This document shows positions 1-8,411 of a stretch of 64,000 bases of DNA, in pieces. The notes under the pieces were generated by a model, which was given only the letters and a program-made list of their open reading frames with translations, did no database searches and was not told the origin of the DNA. The stretch covers positions 35,891 through 99,890 of the forward strand of contig NZ_JAVHUW010000047.1 of the NCBI RefSeq assembly GCF_030954495.1. The letters are read 5' to 3'. This DNA is from Candidatus Desulfosporosinus nitrosoreducens (GTDB lineage: Bacteria > Bacillota > Desulfitobacteriia > Desulfitobacteriales > Desulfitobacteriaceae). Made by a program: the position numbers and the translations under genes. The first letter of the stretch is position 1. Every line of letters starts with the position of its first letter.

Positions 1-1
1 C

Positions 2-250
2 ACTCCCCCGCCGGCGGTTGACTTAAATATTTATGCTATGACCCATGCAGAACGTGCCAGTCACAATATCCCTTCGCTTCCCGGCAGTTTAAAAGAGGCC
101 TTGGATGAATTGGCAAAGGCGCCGGTTATTCAGGAAGCACTTGGCGAGCATATCTATCAGCGTTTTTTGGAGGCTAAAACAGAGGAATGGGATAGTTTTC
201 GCGTAAACGTTACTCGCTGGGAACTGGATCGTTATTTGGAACTGTATTAG
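2..250 (+). CDS. glnA: Glutamine synthetase, C-terminal end (partial)
   Basis: Open from the left edge of the window, so the first in-frame ATG (38) is internal and not the start. The 82 visible residues begin PPPAVDLNIY and contain SLPGSLKEALDEL, GEHIYQRFLEAK and WELDRYLELY. These match the conserved C-terminal tail of type I glutamine synthetase, which makes glutamine from glutamate, ammonia and ATP in the cytoplasm. The catalytic core lies outside the window, so activity and subtype (GSI-alpha or beta) cannot be judged. A strong hairpin follows the stop codon, consistent with the end of a transcription unit. Confidence 0.9.
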   Translation, partial: TPPPAVDLNIYAMTHAERASHNIPSLPGSLKEALDELAKAPVIQEALGEHIYQRFLEAKTEEWDSFRVNVTRWELDRYLELY

Positions 251-267
251 AAGCTCTGTCTTGCAGG

Positions 268-297
268 AGATCCGCATTACCTTGGTAGTGCGGATCT
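268..297 (+). terminator. Hairpin after glnA
   Basis: AGATCCGCA at 268-276 pairs perfectly with TGCGGATCT at 289-297, and the inner TTACC/GGTAG extends the stem. The tail (TAGAG) is not U-rich, so it may be a processing or weak termination hairpin. Confidence 0.5.
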
Positions 298-450
298 TAG
301 AGAATGATCAATACGTTCATGATTTATAATTTGGATAGAAGATTTTTTATGTTTGTGAAACAATTTACATGAAAAAGCATAAAGTAAAGCAAAGAAATAT
401 TAATCCGAATTTTTAATATTCAAAATTATCCTGGATAAACTTTTTGAACT

Positions 451-470
451 ATGTTAATATAAATTAACAT
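451..470. promoter_or_regulatory. Palindromic operator-like site and possible promoter
   Basis: ATGTTAAT at 451-458 and ATTAACAT at 463-470 form a perfect inverted repeat around ATAA. A possible promoter overlaps it: TTGAAC at 444-449, an 18-bp spacer, and CATAAT at 468-473. A repressor bound to the palindrome would cover the spacer. A partly similar string (TGTTAATATAAATA) lies upstream of queD near 30429. The factor is unknown. Confidence 0.35.
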
Positions 471-498
471 AATGATGTACACAAAAGGAGGACGTATC

Positions 499-714
499 AT
501 GATGTTTGCCTTGAATCGTGATTCCGTGCCGGGCTCTTCCTTTCGAACTCAACGCAAGTTTAAAGTTGGGGATCGAGTCACGACGAGTAATGGCTGTCTG
601 GGGACGGTTGTTCGGATAGACCGTGATGAGGTTGGGGAGTTTATAGTAGCCCGTCTAGATATTTTACCGGGTGAATTTGCTTATGATCCTTGGGATTTAG
701 ATAAAATCGACTAA
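499..714 (+). CDS. Small hypothetical protein with SH3-like/KOW-type look
   Basis: I do not recognise a named family. The 71-residue product is MMFALNRDS followed by a beta-rich stretch with KFKVGDRVTTSNG and GTVVRIDRDEVGE, the usual look of small SH3-barrel domains (GDxV turn followed by GxVV). No signal peptide or membrane segment is seen. The start is placed at ATG 499 because AAAAGGAGG at 483-491 sits 7 bases upstream; the upstream in-frame ATG at 472 would place that site inside the gene. It stands alone between two terminator hairpins and has a palindromic site just upstream, so it is probably a monocistronic, regulated gene. Function unknown. Confidence 0.7.
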   Translation: MMFALNRDSVPGSSFRTQRKFKVGDRVTTSNGCLGTVVRIDRDEVGEFIVARLDILPGEFAYDPWDLDKID

Positions 715-737
715 GTTAAAAGCCTAGCTTATTTCAG

Positions 738-762
738 CCACCCCTTTTAGGGGTGGTTTTTA
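738..762 (+). terminator. Rho-independent terminator
   Basis: CCACCCC at 738-744 pairs with GGGGTGG at 750-756 and is followed by TTTTTAATTTTT. It ends the small gene at 499-714. Confidence 0.9.
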
Positions 763-784
763 ATTTTTCTGCATAAAGAAATTT

Positions 785-822
785 TAGTATATGCCTTATC
801 TAGAGCGACAAGGCATATACTA
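785..822. promoter_or_regulatory. 13-bp inverted repeat upstream of prkA
   Basis: TAGTATATGCCTT at 785-797 and AAGGCATATACTA at 810-822 are perfect inverted copies separated by 12 bases. The right arm contains GCATATACTA, which fits the CATAnnnTA form of sporulation sigma-E/K -10 elements, but I cannot place a convincing -35. It may be an operator or an mRNA hairpin; it has no U-tail, so it is not a terminator. Confidence 0.4.
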
Positions 823-870
823 GAACTATACGTTGTTAAACCTGGCTGATGTAGAGAAGGGAGGGCTATC

Positions 871-2772
871 ATGGAAGTCATCAAATGGCTACGCGAATAT
901 CGTGAAATAGAGGCCTCATTAGAATGGAAAGGTACTTTTGCAGATTATTTGCAAATGGTTATTAAAAATCCTAATTTAGCTCTGCATGCTCACGCACGGA
1001 TTTACGCGATGATCAAAGCGGCCGGAGTTGAAACTAAGGGAGATCAAAAGAAGTATCATTTCTTTGACAAAGAACTTTTTGGCTTAGATAAAACGCTGGA
1101 GCGGCTCATTGAGGAATATTTTCACAGTGCGGCGAAACGCTTGGATGTCCGCAAGCGGATTCTCCTGTTAATGGGGCCCGTGAGTGGCGGTAAGTCAACG
1201 ATTGTGAGCCAATTGAAACGAGGGTTGGAGGAGTTTACCAGAACTGAAGAAGGTGCGGTTTACGCTATTGAGGGGTGTCCAATGCATGAAGACCCTCTGC
1301 ATCTTCTGCCAATGTCTTTGCGGCCGCAATTTGAAAAGGAATATGGGATTCGCGTGGAAGGAAATCTTTGCCCGGTTTGCCGTTTGCGCTTGGATGAAGA
1401 ATTCTCCGGAGAAGTTGAGAGTTTCCCCGTAAAACGAATTGTCTTCTCTGAGGAACAGCGGGTAGGAATAGGGACTTTTACTCCTTCGGACCCCAAGTCA
1501 CAGGATATTGCCGATTTGACAGGAAGCATCGACTTTTCTTCGATTACGGAATATGGCTCGGAATCCGATCCTCGCGCCTATCGTTTTGACGGAGAACTGA
1601 ATAAGGCCAATAGAGGTTTAATGGAATTCCAGGAAATGCTGAAATCCGATGAGAAATTTCTTTGGAATCTTTTGAGTTTATCCCAGGAAGGGAATTTTAA
1701 GGCAGGAAGATTTGCCTTAATCTCGGCCGACGAATTAGTTATCGCTCACACCAACGAGAATGAGTACCGAACCTTTGTTGCCAATAAGAAAAATGAAGCC
1801 TTGCAATCCAGAATTATTGTCATGCATGTTCCCTACAATCTTAAGGTTAGTGATGAAATTAAAATTTATGAGAAACTAATTAGCCAGAGTGATATCCGCA
1901 ATGTTCATGTCGCTCCCCATAGTCTCTGGGCCACATCGGTCTTTGGCGTTCTCTCCCGCTTAAAGCCTTCCAAAAAGCAAGGGATGGACCTGGTTAAAAA
2001 AATGAAAATTTATGATGGCGAAGATGTCGAAGGATTTAATCAGAAGGATTTAAAAGAGCTGATGATTGAAGGAGAAGAACAAGGGGAAGGCATGAGCGGG
2101 GTTGATCCGCGTTATGTGATCAACCGGATCTCTACGGCCTTAATTCGCGACGAACATGCTTGCATCAACGCTTTGGACATCTTGAGAGCTTTGAAAGACG
2201 GTCTGTCTCAGCATACCTCAATCACGAAAGAGGAAAGGGAAAATTTACTGAATCTAATTTCAGTGGCCCGGCGCGAATACGATGAAATGGCCAAGAAAGA
2301 GGTTCAAAAGGCTTTTGTCTATGCTTACGAGGAATCTGCCAAATCTCTTTTGAACAATTATCTGGATAATGTCGAAGCCTTTTGCAATTCGACGAAACTA
2401 ATGGACCCTATTACCGGAGAAGAGTTGCCTCCGGATGAGCAATTGATGCGCAGCATTGAAGAGCATGTCGGAGTGTCGGAGAACGCTAAGAAAACCTTTC
2501 GCGAGGAGATTTTAATTCGCATATCCATGTACGCCCGCAAGGGAAAAACCTTTAGCTACGAGTCGCATGAGCGCCTAAAAGAAGCCATTGAGAAAAAGTT
2601 ATTTGCGGATCTTAAGGATATTGTTAAAATTACCACATCTGTGGAGCATCCCGACCAGGAACAACTCAAGAGAATTAATGGCGTCATGGACCGTCTCATC
2701 AATGAGCATGGATACTGCCCGATCTGTGCCAATGAAATTGTCAAATATGTCGGGGCCCTCCTTAACCGCTAA
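871..2772 (+). CDS. prkA: PrkA serine protein kinase / AAA+ ATPase
   Basis: 633 residues, the usual PrkA length. The N-terminal AAA+ part carries a Walker A GPVSGGKST near residue 105. There is a CPVC motif near residue 167 and a second CPIC near the C-terminus. In enterobacteria the orthologue YeaG forms a conserved cluster with YeaH and YcgB, and the same order is seen here as prkA-yhbH-spoVR, so the three probably act together in stationary phase or sporulation. In Bacillus PrkA is linked to sporulation; whether it acts as kinase or protease is debated in the literature. The start has GGGAGGG about 7 bases upstream of ATG 871. The leader holds a perfect 13-bp inverted repeat. Confidence 0.95.
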   Translation: MEVIKWLREYREIEASLEWKGTFADYLQMVIKNPNLALHAHARIYAMIKAAGVETKGDQKKYHFFDKELFGLDKTLERLIEEYFHSAAKRLDVRKRILLLMGPVSGGKSTIVSQLKRGLEEFTRTEEGAVYAIEGCPMHEDPLHLLPMSLRPQFEKEYGIRVEGNLCPVCRLRLDEEFSGEVESFPVKRIVFSEEQRVGIGTFTPSDPKSQDIADLTGSIDFSSITEYGSESDPRAYRFDGELNKANRGLMEFQEMLKSDEKFLWNLLSLSQEGNFKAGRFALISADELVIAHTNENEYRTFVANKKNEALQSRIIVMHVPYNLKVSDEIKIYEKLISQSDIRNVHVAPHSLWATSVFGVLSRLKPSKKQGMDLVKKMKIYDGEDVEGFNQKDLKELMIEGEEQGEGMSGVDPRYVINRISTALIRDEHACINALDILRALKDGLSQHTSITKEERENLLNLISVARREYDEMAKKEVQKAFVYAYEESAKSLLNNYLDNVEAFCNSTKLMDPITGEELPPDEQLMRSIEEHVGVSENAKKTFREEILIRISMYARKGKTFSYESHERLKEAIEKKLFADLKDIVKITTSVEHPDQEQLKRINGVMDRLINEHGYCPICANEIVKYVGALLNR

Positions 2773-2793
2773 GAGAAAATAGGAGGGATGAAG

Positions 2794-3930
2794 GTGTCGG
2801 ATGATATTATTGTAAGCCGCGATGACTGGAGTTTGCATCGCAAGGGGTATTTAGATCAAACGAGGCACAAAGAAAAAGTAGAAGAAGCTATAAAACAACA
2901 ATTGGGAGATCTGATTGTTGATGAAAGCATCATCTTATCCAATGGTAAAAAAAGTACAAAGATTCCTATGCGTTCTTTGGAAGAGTTCCGCTTTCGCTAT
3001 GATTTTAATAAAAAAAATCATACCGGTCAGGGAACAAAAAAAATGTCACCGGGGGACATTTTGGGGCGCGACCAGGCTAAGGGCAAAGGAGCCTCAGGCA
3101 GCGGAGCGGGAGAAGAACCCGGGGAAGATATTTACGAAGCTGAAGTCACTTATGAGGATTTAGCCGATATCTTATTTGCAGAATTGAAACTCCCCAATCT
3201 TGACGATAAAAAACGTCCTTTAATTGCTCACGATCGGCCGGAATTTAATGATGTCCGTAAAACCGGGCTTATGGCCAATGTCGACAAGAAACGGACGTTG
3301 TTGGAAAGTATCAAAAGACAGGCCAGAAAAGAGAATTACAAGAAAGAGGAGCGCTTAAAGATTACTCCGGAGGATTTGCGCTTTAAGACCTGGGAAACCC
3401 GGCCGAATTTTGAGACGAACGCGGTTATCTTAGCCATGATGGATACCTCGGGTTCGATGGGACAGTTTGAAAAGTATATTTCACGGACGTTTTTCTTCTG
3501 GATGGTGCGTTTTCTGCGCTTAAAATATGAAAACGTGGAGATCCGCTTTTTAGCCCACCATACGGAAGCTAAAGAAGTGACTGAGGAGGAATTCTTTACA
3601 CGGGGGGAAAGTGGCGGTACGCGCTGTTCTTCGGTGTATAAATATGCTTTGGATTTAATTGAAAAAGAATATCCGCCGGCCCATTATAATATCTATCCGG
3701 TCCATTTTACGGATGGAGACAATATTGGCTCGGATAACGCGCGGGCCATGGGGCTGATGAAAGATCTTGTGGACGTTAGTCGGGTGGTTGGGTACGGAGA
3801 AATCTTAAGAACTCACTATTCCAGTACCTTAATGTCAACCTTAAAAAGGATTACAGATCCTAAACTCAGGTTAGTGACGATTCGCGACCGCAACGAAGTT
3901 TATGATGCTTTAAAGACGGTTTTTTCTTAA
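2794..3930 (+). CDS. yhbH: YhbH family sporulation protein (DUF444, VWA-like)
   Basis: 378 residues. The C-terminal half is a von Willebrand A-like fold with a MIDAS motif DTSGSMG near residue 215 and a threonine in GGTRCSS that would complete metal binding. The N-terminal part is charged, with a glycine-rich linker GKGASGSGAGEEPGED near residue 95-110. The start is set at GTG 2794: AGGAGG at 2781-2786 lies 8 bases upstream, whereas the in-frame ATG 2788 directly abuts that site. It follows prkA by 21 bases, so translational coupling is likely. Homologous to E. coli YeaH; needed for normal sporulation in Bacillus by family knowledge. Molecular partner not known from sequence. Confidence 0.93.
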   Translation: MSDDIIVSRDDWSLHRKGYLDQTRHKEKVEEAIKQQLGDLIVDESIILSNGKKSTKIPMRSLEEFRFRYDFNKKNHTGQGTKKMSPGDILGRDQAKGKGASGSGAGEEPGEDIYEAEVTYEDLADILFAELKLPNLDDKKRPLIAHDRPEFNDVRKTGLMANVDKKRTLLESIKRQARKENYKKEERLKITPEDLRFKTWETRPNFETNAVILAMMDTSGSMGQFEKYISRTFFFWMVRFLRLKYENVEIRFLAHHTEAKEVTEEEFFTRGESGGTRCSSVYKYALDLIEKEYPPAHYNIYPVHFTDGDNIGSDNARAMGLMKDLVDVSRVVGYGEILRTHYSSTLMSTLKRITDPKLRLVTIRDRNEVYDALKTVFS

Positions 3931-3995
3931 AGTCCTGAGACGTTGACCCACCTTGATGTCTGCTCAATTCTTGAGATTTAGTAAGGGGGGAAGTC

Positions 3996-5474
3996 ATGGA
4001 CAATGAGATTAGAAACTTGACTGCTTTTGCCCAGGAGATTGCCCAGGTAGCACGGGGAATGGGTCTTAATTTTTATCCGGTTAATTTTGAGGTGGTTCCG
4101 GCGGAAGCCCTGTATACCTTCGGGGCTTATGGCATGCCGGTGCGGTTTACCCATTGGAGTTTTGGCAAAGCATTTTACCGCATGAAAACCCAATATGATT
4201 TGAATTTGAGCAGGATTTATGAGCTTGTGATTAACACGAATCCGGCCTATGCTTTTTTACTGGAAGGAAATCGCTTGACTCAGAACAAACTGGTGATCGG
4301 GCATGTTTACGCCCACGTTGATTTCTTTAAAAATAATCACTATTTTTCCCGCACTCCCAAAGATATGGTTGAACGAATGGCGGCTCACGCCGAAAAGCTT
4401 AGAGAATATGAACTGTTGCATGGCCGGGAAAAGGTTGAAGCTACCCTGGACGCGGTTTTGTCGATTCAGGAACATGTGGATTTCCGCTCCCATATAGGCC
4501 CGGACTATAAAAGCGACAAGCGCAGTAAAGGAAATTCTAAAAATAAACAGCCGGTCAAGCAGTCCTGTCCAACGGCGAACTGTCAAAGCCAGTCTTGTGC
4601 CGCCAAAGGCACTTGCGGAACTTGCCGGCAGCCCGCAAGTGCGGTCACTGATCCTAAAGCAAAGGCAAAGCACAGAACAGCGCAGCTCTATGAAGATTTG
4701 TGGGAGGACCTGGCCGAGAAAGAATCCGAGTCGGAAGCGCAGCAAGACTATGAGGATCTCCTTTACTATCTGATAGAATTTGCGCCGGGGCTGGAAGAAT
4801 GGCAGAGGGATATCGTGAGCATTGTCCGGGAAGAATCACTCTACTTCTTTCCCCAGATTGAAACCAAAATTATTAATGAAGGCTGGGCGACCTTTTGGCA
4901 TGCAAAAATAATGCGTGAACTGGACCTTACTGAGAGCGAAGCTCTGGAATTCTCTTTAATGCACAGCCAAGTCGTTCAGCCGTCACGCCTGAGTTTAAAT
5001 CCCTATTATCTGGGAGTAAAGATCTGGGAAAGCCTTGCTAAAGAAAGGTCTCCGGCAGAACTTTTTGAACTGCGTGAGACGGAAAATGATCTGTCCTTTA
5101 TCCGCAACCACTTGACTAAAGAATTGGCGGAAGAACTTAACCTGTTCAATTTCCGTAAAGTCGGGGCCCATTGGCAGGTCACGGAGAATGATTGGGAGAA
5201 GGTGCGTAATAATTTGGTGCAACAGCTTGTTAATGGCGGAAATCCACGTATTGTAGTTCTGGAAGGGGATTATGAAGGCAAAGGCGGACTCTATCTCAAG
5301 CATCGCCATGAGGGAGCTGACCTTGATGTCGTTTATCTGGAAAAAACTCTTTCCTTAGTTCAGTCCCTGTGGGGAAAGGCCGCGCTCCTGGAAACCATGC
5401 TTGACGGCAAGAAAATCATTTATGAAGCGTCTGACGGCTTAGTCAGCCGCCGGCAAGTGAGTAAAACGGATTAA
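3996..5474 (+). CDS. spoVR: SpoVR family protein with cysteine-rich insertion
   Basis: 492 residues, typical SpoVR/YcgB length, with the conserved WSFGKAFYRMK and NPAYAFLLEGN in the N-terminal half and INEGWATFWHAKIM near residue 290. Third gene of the prkA-yhbH-spoVR cluster; in Bacillus SpoVR affects spore cortex formation. Residues 170-220 are a lysine-rich, low-complexity linker holding five cysteines (191, 196, 201, 207, 210), which could bind a metal or be a simple insertion. I do not recall this in the Bacillus or E. coli proteins. A GGGGGGAAG ribosome site precedes ATG 3996. A hairpin follows the stop, so this closes the operon. Confidence 0.93.
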   Translation: MDNEIRNLTAFAQEIAQVARGMGLNFYPVNFEVVPAEALYTFGAYGMPVRFTHWSFGKAFYRMKTQYDLNLSRIYELVINTNPAYAFLLEGNRLTQNKLVIGHVYAHVDFFKNNHYFSRTPKDMVERMAAHAEKLREYELLHGREKVEATLDAVLSIQEHVDFRSHIGPDYKSDKRSKGNSKNKQPVKQSCPTANCQSQSCAAKGTCGTCRQPASAVTDPKAKAKHRTAQLYEDLWEDLAEKESESEAQQDYEDLLYYLIEFAPGLEEWQRDIVSIVREESLYFFPQIETKIINEGWATFWHAKIMRELDLTESEALEFSLMHSQVVQPSRLSLNPYYLGVKIWESLAKERSPAELFELRETENDLSFIRNHLTKELAEELNLFNFRKVGAHWQVTENDWEKVRNNLVQQLVNGGNPRIVVLEGDYEGKGGLYLKHRHEGADLDVVYLEKTLSLVQSLWGKAALLETMLDGKKIIYEASDGLVSRRQVSKTD

Positions 5475-5501
5475 GGCGCAAGGTTTAAAAAAAGGACATT
5501 A

Positions 5502-5541
5502 TGACCAAAGTAGATCTGGGAGAGCTACTTTGGTCACCTTT
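5502..5541 (+). terminator. Terminator after spoVR
   Basis: TGACCAAAGTAG at 5502-5513 pairs with CTACTTTGGTCA at 5525-5536 (12 bp), followed by CCTTTTG. Confidence 0.75.
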
Positions 5542-5672
5542 TGAAAACTATAAAACCTAAGTTGAAAACTATAGAGCCTAAGCGAAATCTGTAAAGAAAC
5601 TGGTAATGAGCATAAGTCTATGGTAAAATACCCACGGTATGATGAATCGTCATGAATGTCAGGAGGTATAGT

Positions 5673-6287
5673 TTGGAAGCGCTTATTACCCAGCTTGGGG
5701 AATTCGTCGTACATATCATTTCGTCTTTTGGCTATGCGGGTGTGTTTTTAGCAATGGCTATTGAAAGCGCCTGCATCCCTTTGCCAAGCGAGATTATTCT
5801 GCCTTTTACCGGCTATATGGTTTTTAGCGGCCATTTTGGTTTCTGGCCGGCGGTTGTTGCCGCTACTTTAGGGAACCTCTTCGGGGCTTTGGTAGCCTAT
5901 TATGTGGGAGTATGGGGAGGCCGGCCTTTTCTCAAGCGGTATGGCAAGTATTTTTTTATAAATGCCCGGGAATTGGCTTGGACAGAACGTATTTTTGAGC
6001 GCAATGGCGAAATAACGGTCTTTATTGGCCGTGTCCTGCCGGTTGTGCGCACGTTTATTTCCTTACCCGCGGGGATTGCCCGCATGAATCCGCTGAAAAT
6101 GGCTACTTATACGACGATCGGGGCCTTTCTTTGGTGTACGCTCTTGGTCTTTATCGGTAAAAAATTAGGTGAGAAGTGGGATACCCTTAAACCCTTGTTT
6201 CATCGCGCTGATGTTGTAGTCGGCGGAGTTATCCTTGTTGTGCTGCTTTATTTCGTTTGGAAACATGTCTCAGGCAAGAAACGCTAA
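5673..6287 (+). CDS. DedA family membrane protein (first of two)
   Basis: 204 residues with four to five hydrophobic segments. The N-terminal FLAMAIESACIPLPSEIILP and the central GRVLPVVRTFISLPAGIARM are DedA hallmarks (glutamate near the amphipathic re-entrant region, and the essential G-R-P-R pattern). DedA proteins are inner-membrane transporters; some members flip undecaprenyl phosphate or phospholipids, others support the proton motive force. The start is TTG 5673, with AGGAGG at 5661-5666 placed 6 bases before; the upstream ATG 5652 would contain that site. A second DedA paralogue follows 69 bases later. Substrate cannot be told from sequence. Confidence 0.85.
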   Translation: MEALITQLGEFVVHIISSFGYAGVFLAMAIESACIPLPSEIILPFTGYMVFSGHFGFWPAVVAATLGNLFGALVAYYVGVWGGRPFLKRYGKYFFINARELAWTERIFERNGEITVFIGRVLPVVRTFISLPAGIARMNPLKMATYTTIGAFLWCTLLVFIGKKLGEKWDTLKPLFHRADVVVGGVILVVLLYFVWKHVSGKKR

Positions 6288-6356
6288 GGTTTAAGGCCGC
6301 TGTAAAGAATCCGAAGGGTTTCGGGGGGAAATGGCTTAAAGAAAGGTAGGCTAGGC

Positions 6357-6971
6357 ATGCATGGATTAGAGCACTATGTGATGAGCATAATTTTTCACTA
6401 TCGTTATGCCGGCTTATTTGTACTGCTTACGGGTGGTATGGTTGGTATTCCTGTGCCCGATGAATTTTTAATGGCTTTTAGCGGCTTTCAAATATCCCTG
6501 GGACGAATGAATCTCGCCAAGACCCTTTTAGTTGCTTCTTTGGGCAGCTTCACGGGCATGAATTTAAGCTACTGGGTTGGACGAACCTTAGGGATTTCTT
6601 TTCTCCACAAAGTTGCTCCCCTTCTGCACTTCAATACAAAAAAAATTACAAGCGCTGAACATTGGTTTCAGCGCTTTGGAGATCGGCTCATCGTGATTGG
6701 CTATTTTTTTCCGGGATTCCGCCACTTTACGGCCTATTTTTCCGGGATGAGTAAACTTAATTATGCCCGTTATGCTGTGCTGGCGGCAACGGGGGCCACT
6801 CTTTGGGCTTTTACCTTTATTACCCTCGGTCGAATTTTAGGTGAGCATTGGGAGAAAATTACGTTTATTTTGCATCGCTATCTAGTCAGAGGGGGAATTA
6901 TTCTCGCCTTAATCGTCTTCTTGATCTACCTCTATAGTCTTAAACGCGGTAAAGCAGGCTTAGAAAACTGA
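6357..6971 (+). CDS. DedA family membrane protein (second of two)
   Basis: 204 residues. Shares VGIPVPDEFLMAFSG near the N-terminus and the G-Y-F-F-P-G-F-R-H motif in place of the GRVLPVVRT of the neighbour, so the two are diverged paralogues rather than a recent copy. Four to five membrane spans, ending in a short basic tail. AAAGGTAGG lies upstream of ATG 6357. Its 3' end overlaps the convergent Fur-family gene by 12 bases, so read-through from either side would give antisense RNA. Likely co-transcribed with the first DedA gene. Confidence 0.85.
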   Translation: MHGLEHYVMSIIFHYRYAGLFVLLTGGMVGIPVPDEFLMAFSGFQISLGRMNLAKTLLVASLGSFTGMNLSYWVGRTLGISFLHKVAPLLHFNTKKITSAEHWFQRFGDRLIVIGYFFPGFRHFTAYFSGMSKLNYARYAVLAATGATLWAFTFITLGRILGEHWEKITFILHRYLVRGGIILALIVFLIYLYSLKRGKAGLEN

Positions 6972-7421
6972 GGGCGGATCTTCTTCTTTGAGCTCCTCGG
7001 CCTGGCAATGAGGGCAGAGGCCGAAGAAGCGCAGCCAGTGATTCCGGATACGGTAACCGCTTTGAGATTCGATGGTCTGGGCTAAGTTTCTTATGGGACA
7101 GTCCCCTAATTCCTTGCTTTGTCCGCATTTGGTACAGATAAGCTGATGGGCGTGTTGTTTGGCAGAGCTGACGAGGCAAAAACGTTCGCCGCCGCTCCTG
7201 AATTCTTCCTTTTCAATCAGGTTGATGCTGCTGAGCATTTCCAGAACACGGTAGATAGAAACGATGCCGACATGAATGTTGGCTTGTTCCAGAATGTGAT
7301 GAATATCGTAGGCCCCGAGGTATTCGCTGTTTTGGCAAAGCACTTCCACGACATGTTTGCGGGCCGAGGTGAGGCGATAGCCTTGCTGTTGAATATCACG
7401 AAGGATTTCTTCATAGTTCAT
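6960..7421 (-). CDS. zur: Fur family regulator, probably Zur
   Basis: 153 residues with the Fur winged-helix region (RLTSARKHVVEVL, then IVSIYRVLEML as recognition helix area) and the metal-binding C-terminal half: HAHQLICTKCG near residue 91 and CPHC near residue 138, the two CxxC pairs of the structural zinc site. It is the last gene of the znuA-znuC-znuB run on this strand, 117 bases after znuB, which argues for a zinc-responsive (Zur) role over iron; the window has another, more Fur-like paralogue at 28152. TAGGAGAC precedes ATG 7421. The metal specificity is inference. Confidence 0.8.
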   Translation of the reverse strand: MNYEEILRDIQQQGYRLTSARKHVVEVLCQNSEYLGAYDIHHILEQANIHVGIVSIYRVLEMLSSINLIEKEEFRSGGERFCLVSSAKQHAHQLICTKCGQSKELGDCPIRNLAQTIESQSGYRIRNHWLRFFGLCPHCQAEELKEEDPPSVF

Positions 7422-7538
7422 GGTGTTGTCTCCTAAAATAGAAGCGGTAGTTAAAGCCGCTTATTTTTATACTGTCAGAAAGGTATAACTTCGTCTATGT
7501 TTGCTGACAGCAGGGGTGTAACTAGGCCGTTGCCTGCG

Positions 7539-8411
7539 CTAGGACTTGGCGCCGGTCAAGGTTTTCTTATTTTCCTTAAGACCAAAGCTTCGGCGCAGGG
7601 ATTGGCGCTGAGGGGAAAGAAGAAAACTGATCAAAAAGAATAAGGCGGCAGTCAAAGCAATACTTGCGCCTGAGGCGACATTGAAGTAGTAGGAAATATA
7701 CAGTCCGATTACGGCGCTGGTTAAGCCGAAAAGAATTGCCAGCAGGAGAAGTCTCTTTAAGGAACGTGTCCATTGCTGAGCGGAGGCCGCGGGAATAATT
7801 AAAAGTGCGGTAACCAGGATAATGCCAACGGTCTGAGAAGCAATAACTACGGTCACGGCGGTCATGATCAGCATGGCATAATGCAGTCTTGTACGTGGCA
7901 GACCGGCCACTTCAGCCATTTCCGGGTCAAAGGCATAAAAAACAAATTCTTTGTAGAAGAGCATAATAATCAGTAAGATCAGAAGGGCTGCCCCGATAAT
8001 AATCTTGAGGTCAAAGGGTGTAATCGCTAAAACGGAGCCAAATAAATAGCCCGTGAGGTCTGTGGTGTAAAATTTCATGCTGCTGATCAGGGCGATCCCT
8101 AAAGCCATAGACGCTGAAAATAAGATGCCGATAGCCGTATCTAAAGTGACTTTGGCTTTTTCATGGACTAAGCCGATCAGCAGAGCTAAGCCGATGGTGT
8201 AGAAATTGGCAGTGAGGTAAAGGTCCCACTGCATAAGGTAACCTATGGCCAGTCCGGCAAGAGAGCCGTGAGCCAATCCTTCGCCAATGAAGGCTAAGCG
8301 CAGCAGGACCACAAAGCTGCCAATCACGGCGCATAAAATACCTATTGTCACAGTTCCTAGCAAAGCATTTTGCATAAAGGCGAATTGGAGTGGATCTAAG
8401 AGCAAGTGCAT
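7539..8411 (-). CDS. znuB: Metal ABC transporter permease (ZnuB/AdcB type)
   Basis: 290 residues, about eight membrane segments, with LRLAFIGEGLAHGSLAGLA near residue 40 and the EVAGLPRTRL coupling region near residue 170, typical of the ABC-3 family that imports Zn2+ or Mn2+. The start is ATG 8411 with GGAGG 9 bases before; longer readings begin inside znuC and have no ribosome site. It overlaps the end of znuC by 16 bases, a sign of translational coupling. Works in the membrane with the ATPase (znuC) and the lipoprotein (znuA) encoded upstream. Confidence 0.9.
   Translation of the reverse strand: MHLLLDPLQFAFMQNALLGTVTIGILCAVIGSFVVLLRLAFIGEGLAHGSLAGLAIGYLMQWDLYLTANFYTIGLALLIGLVHEKAKVTLDTAIGILFSASMALGIALISSMKFYTTDLTGYLFGSVLAITPFDLKIIIGAALLILLIIMLFYKEFVFYAFDPEMAEVAGLPRTRLHYAMLIMTAVTVVIASQTVGIILVTALLIIPAASAQQWTRSLKRLLLLAILFGLTSAVIGLYISYYFNVASGASIALTAALFFLISFLLSPQRQSLRRSFGLKENKKTLTGAKS

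Noticed and set aside
4257..4745. Long open frame on the minus strand inside spoVR (162 codons)
   Set aside because: Antisense to a conserved gene, no ribosome site and no family resemblance; a frame shadow.
7119..7436. Plus-strand open frame of 105 codons over the Zur gene
   Set aside because: Shadow of the conserved Fur-family gene on the other strand.
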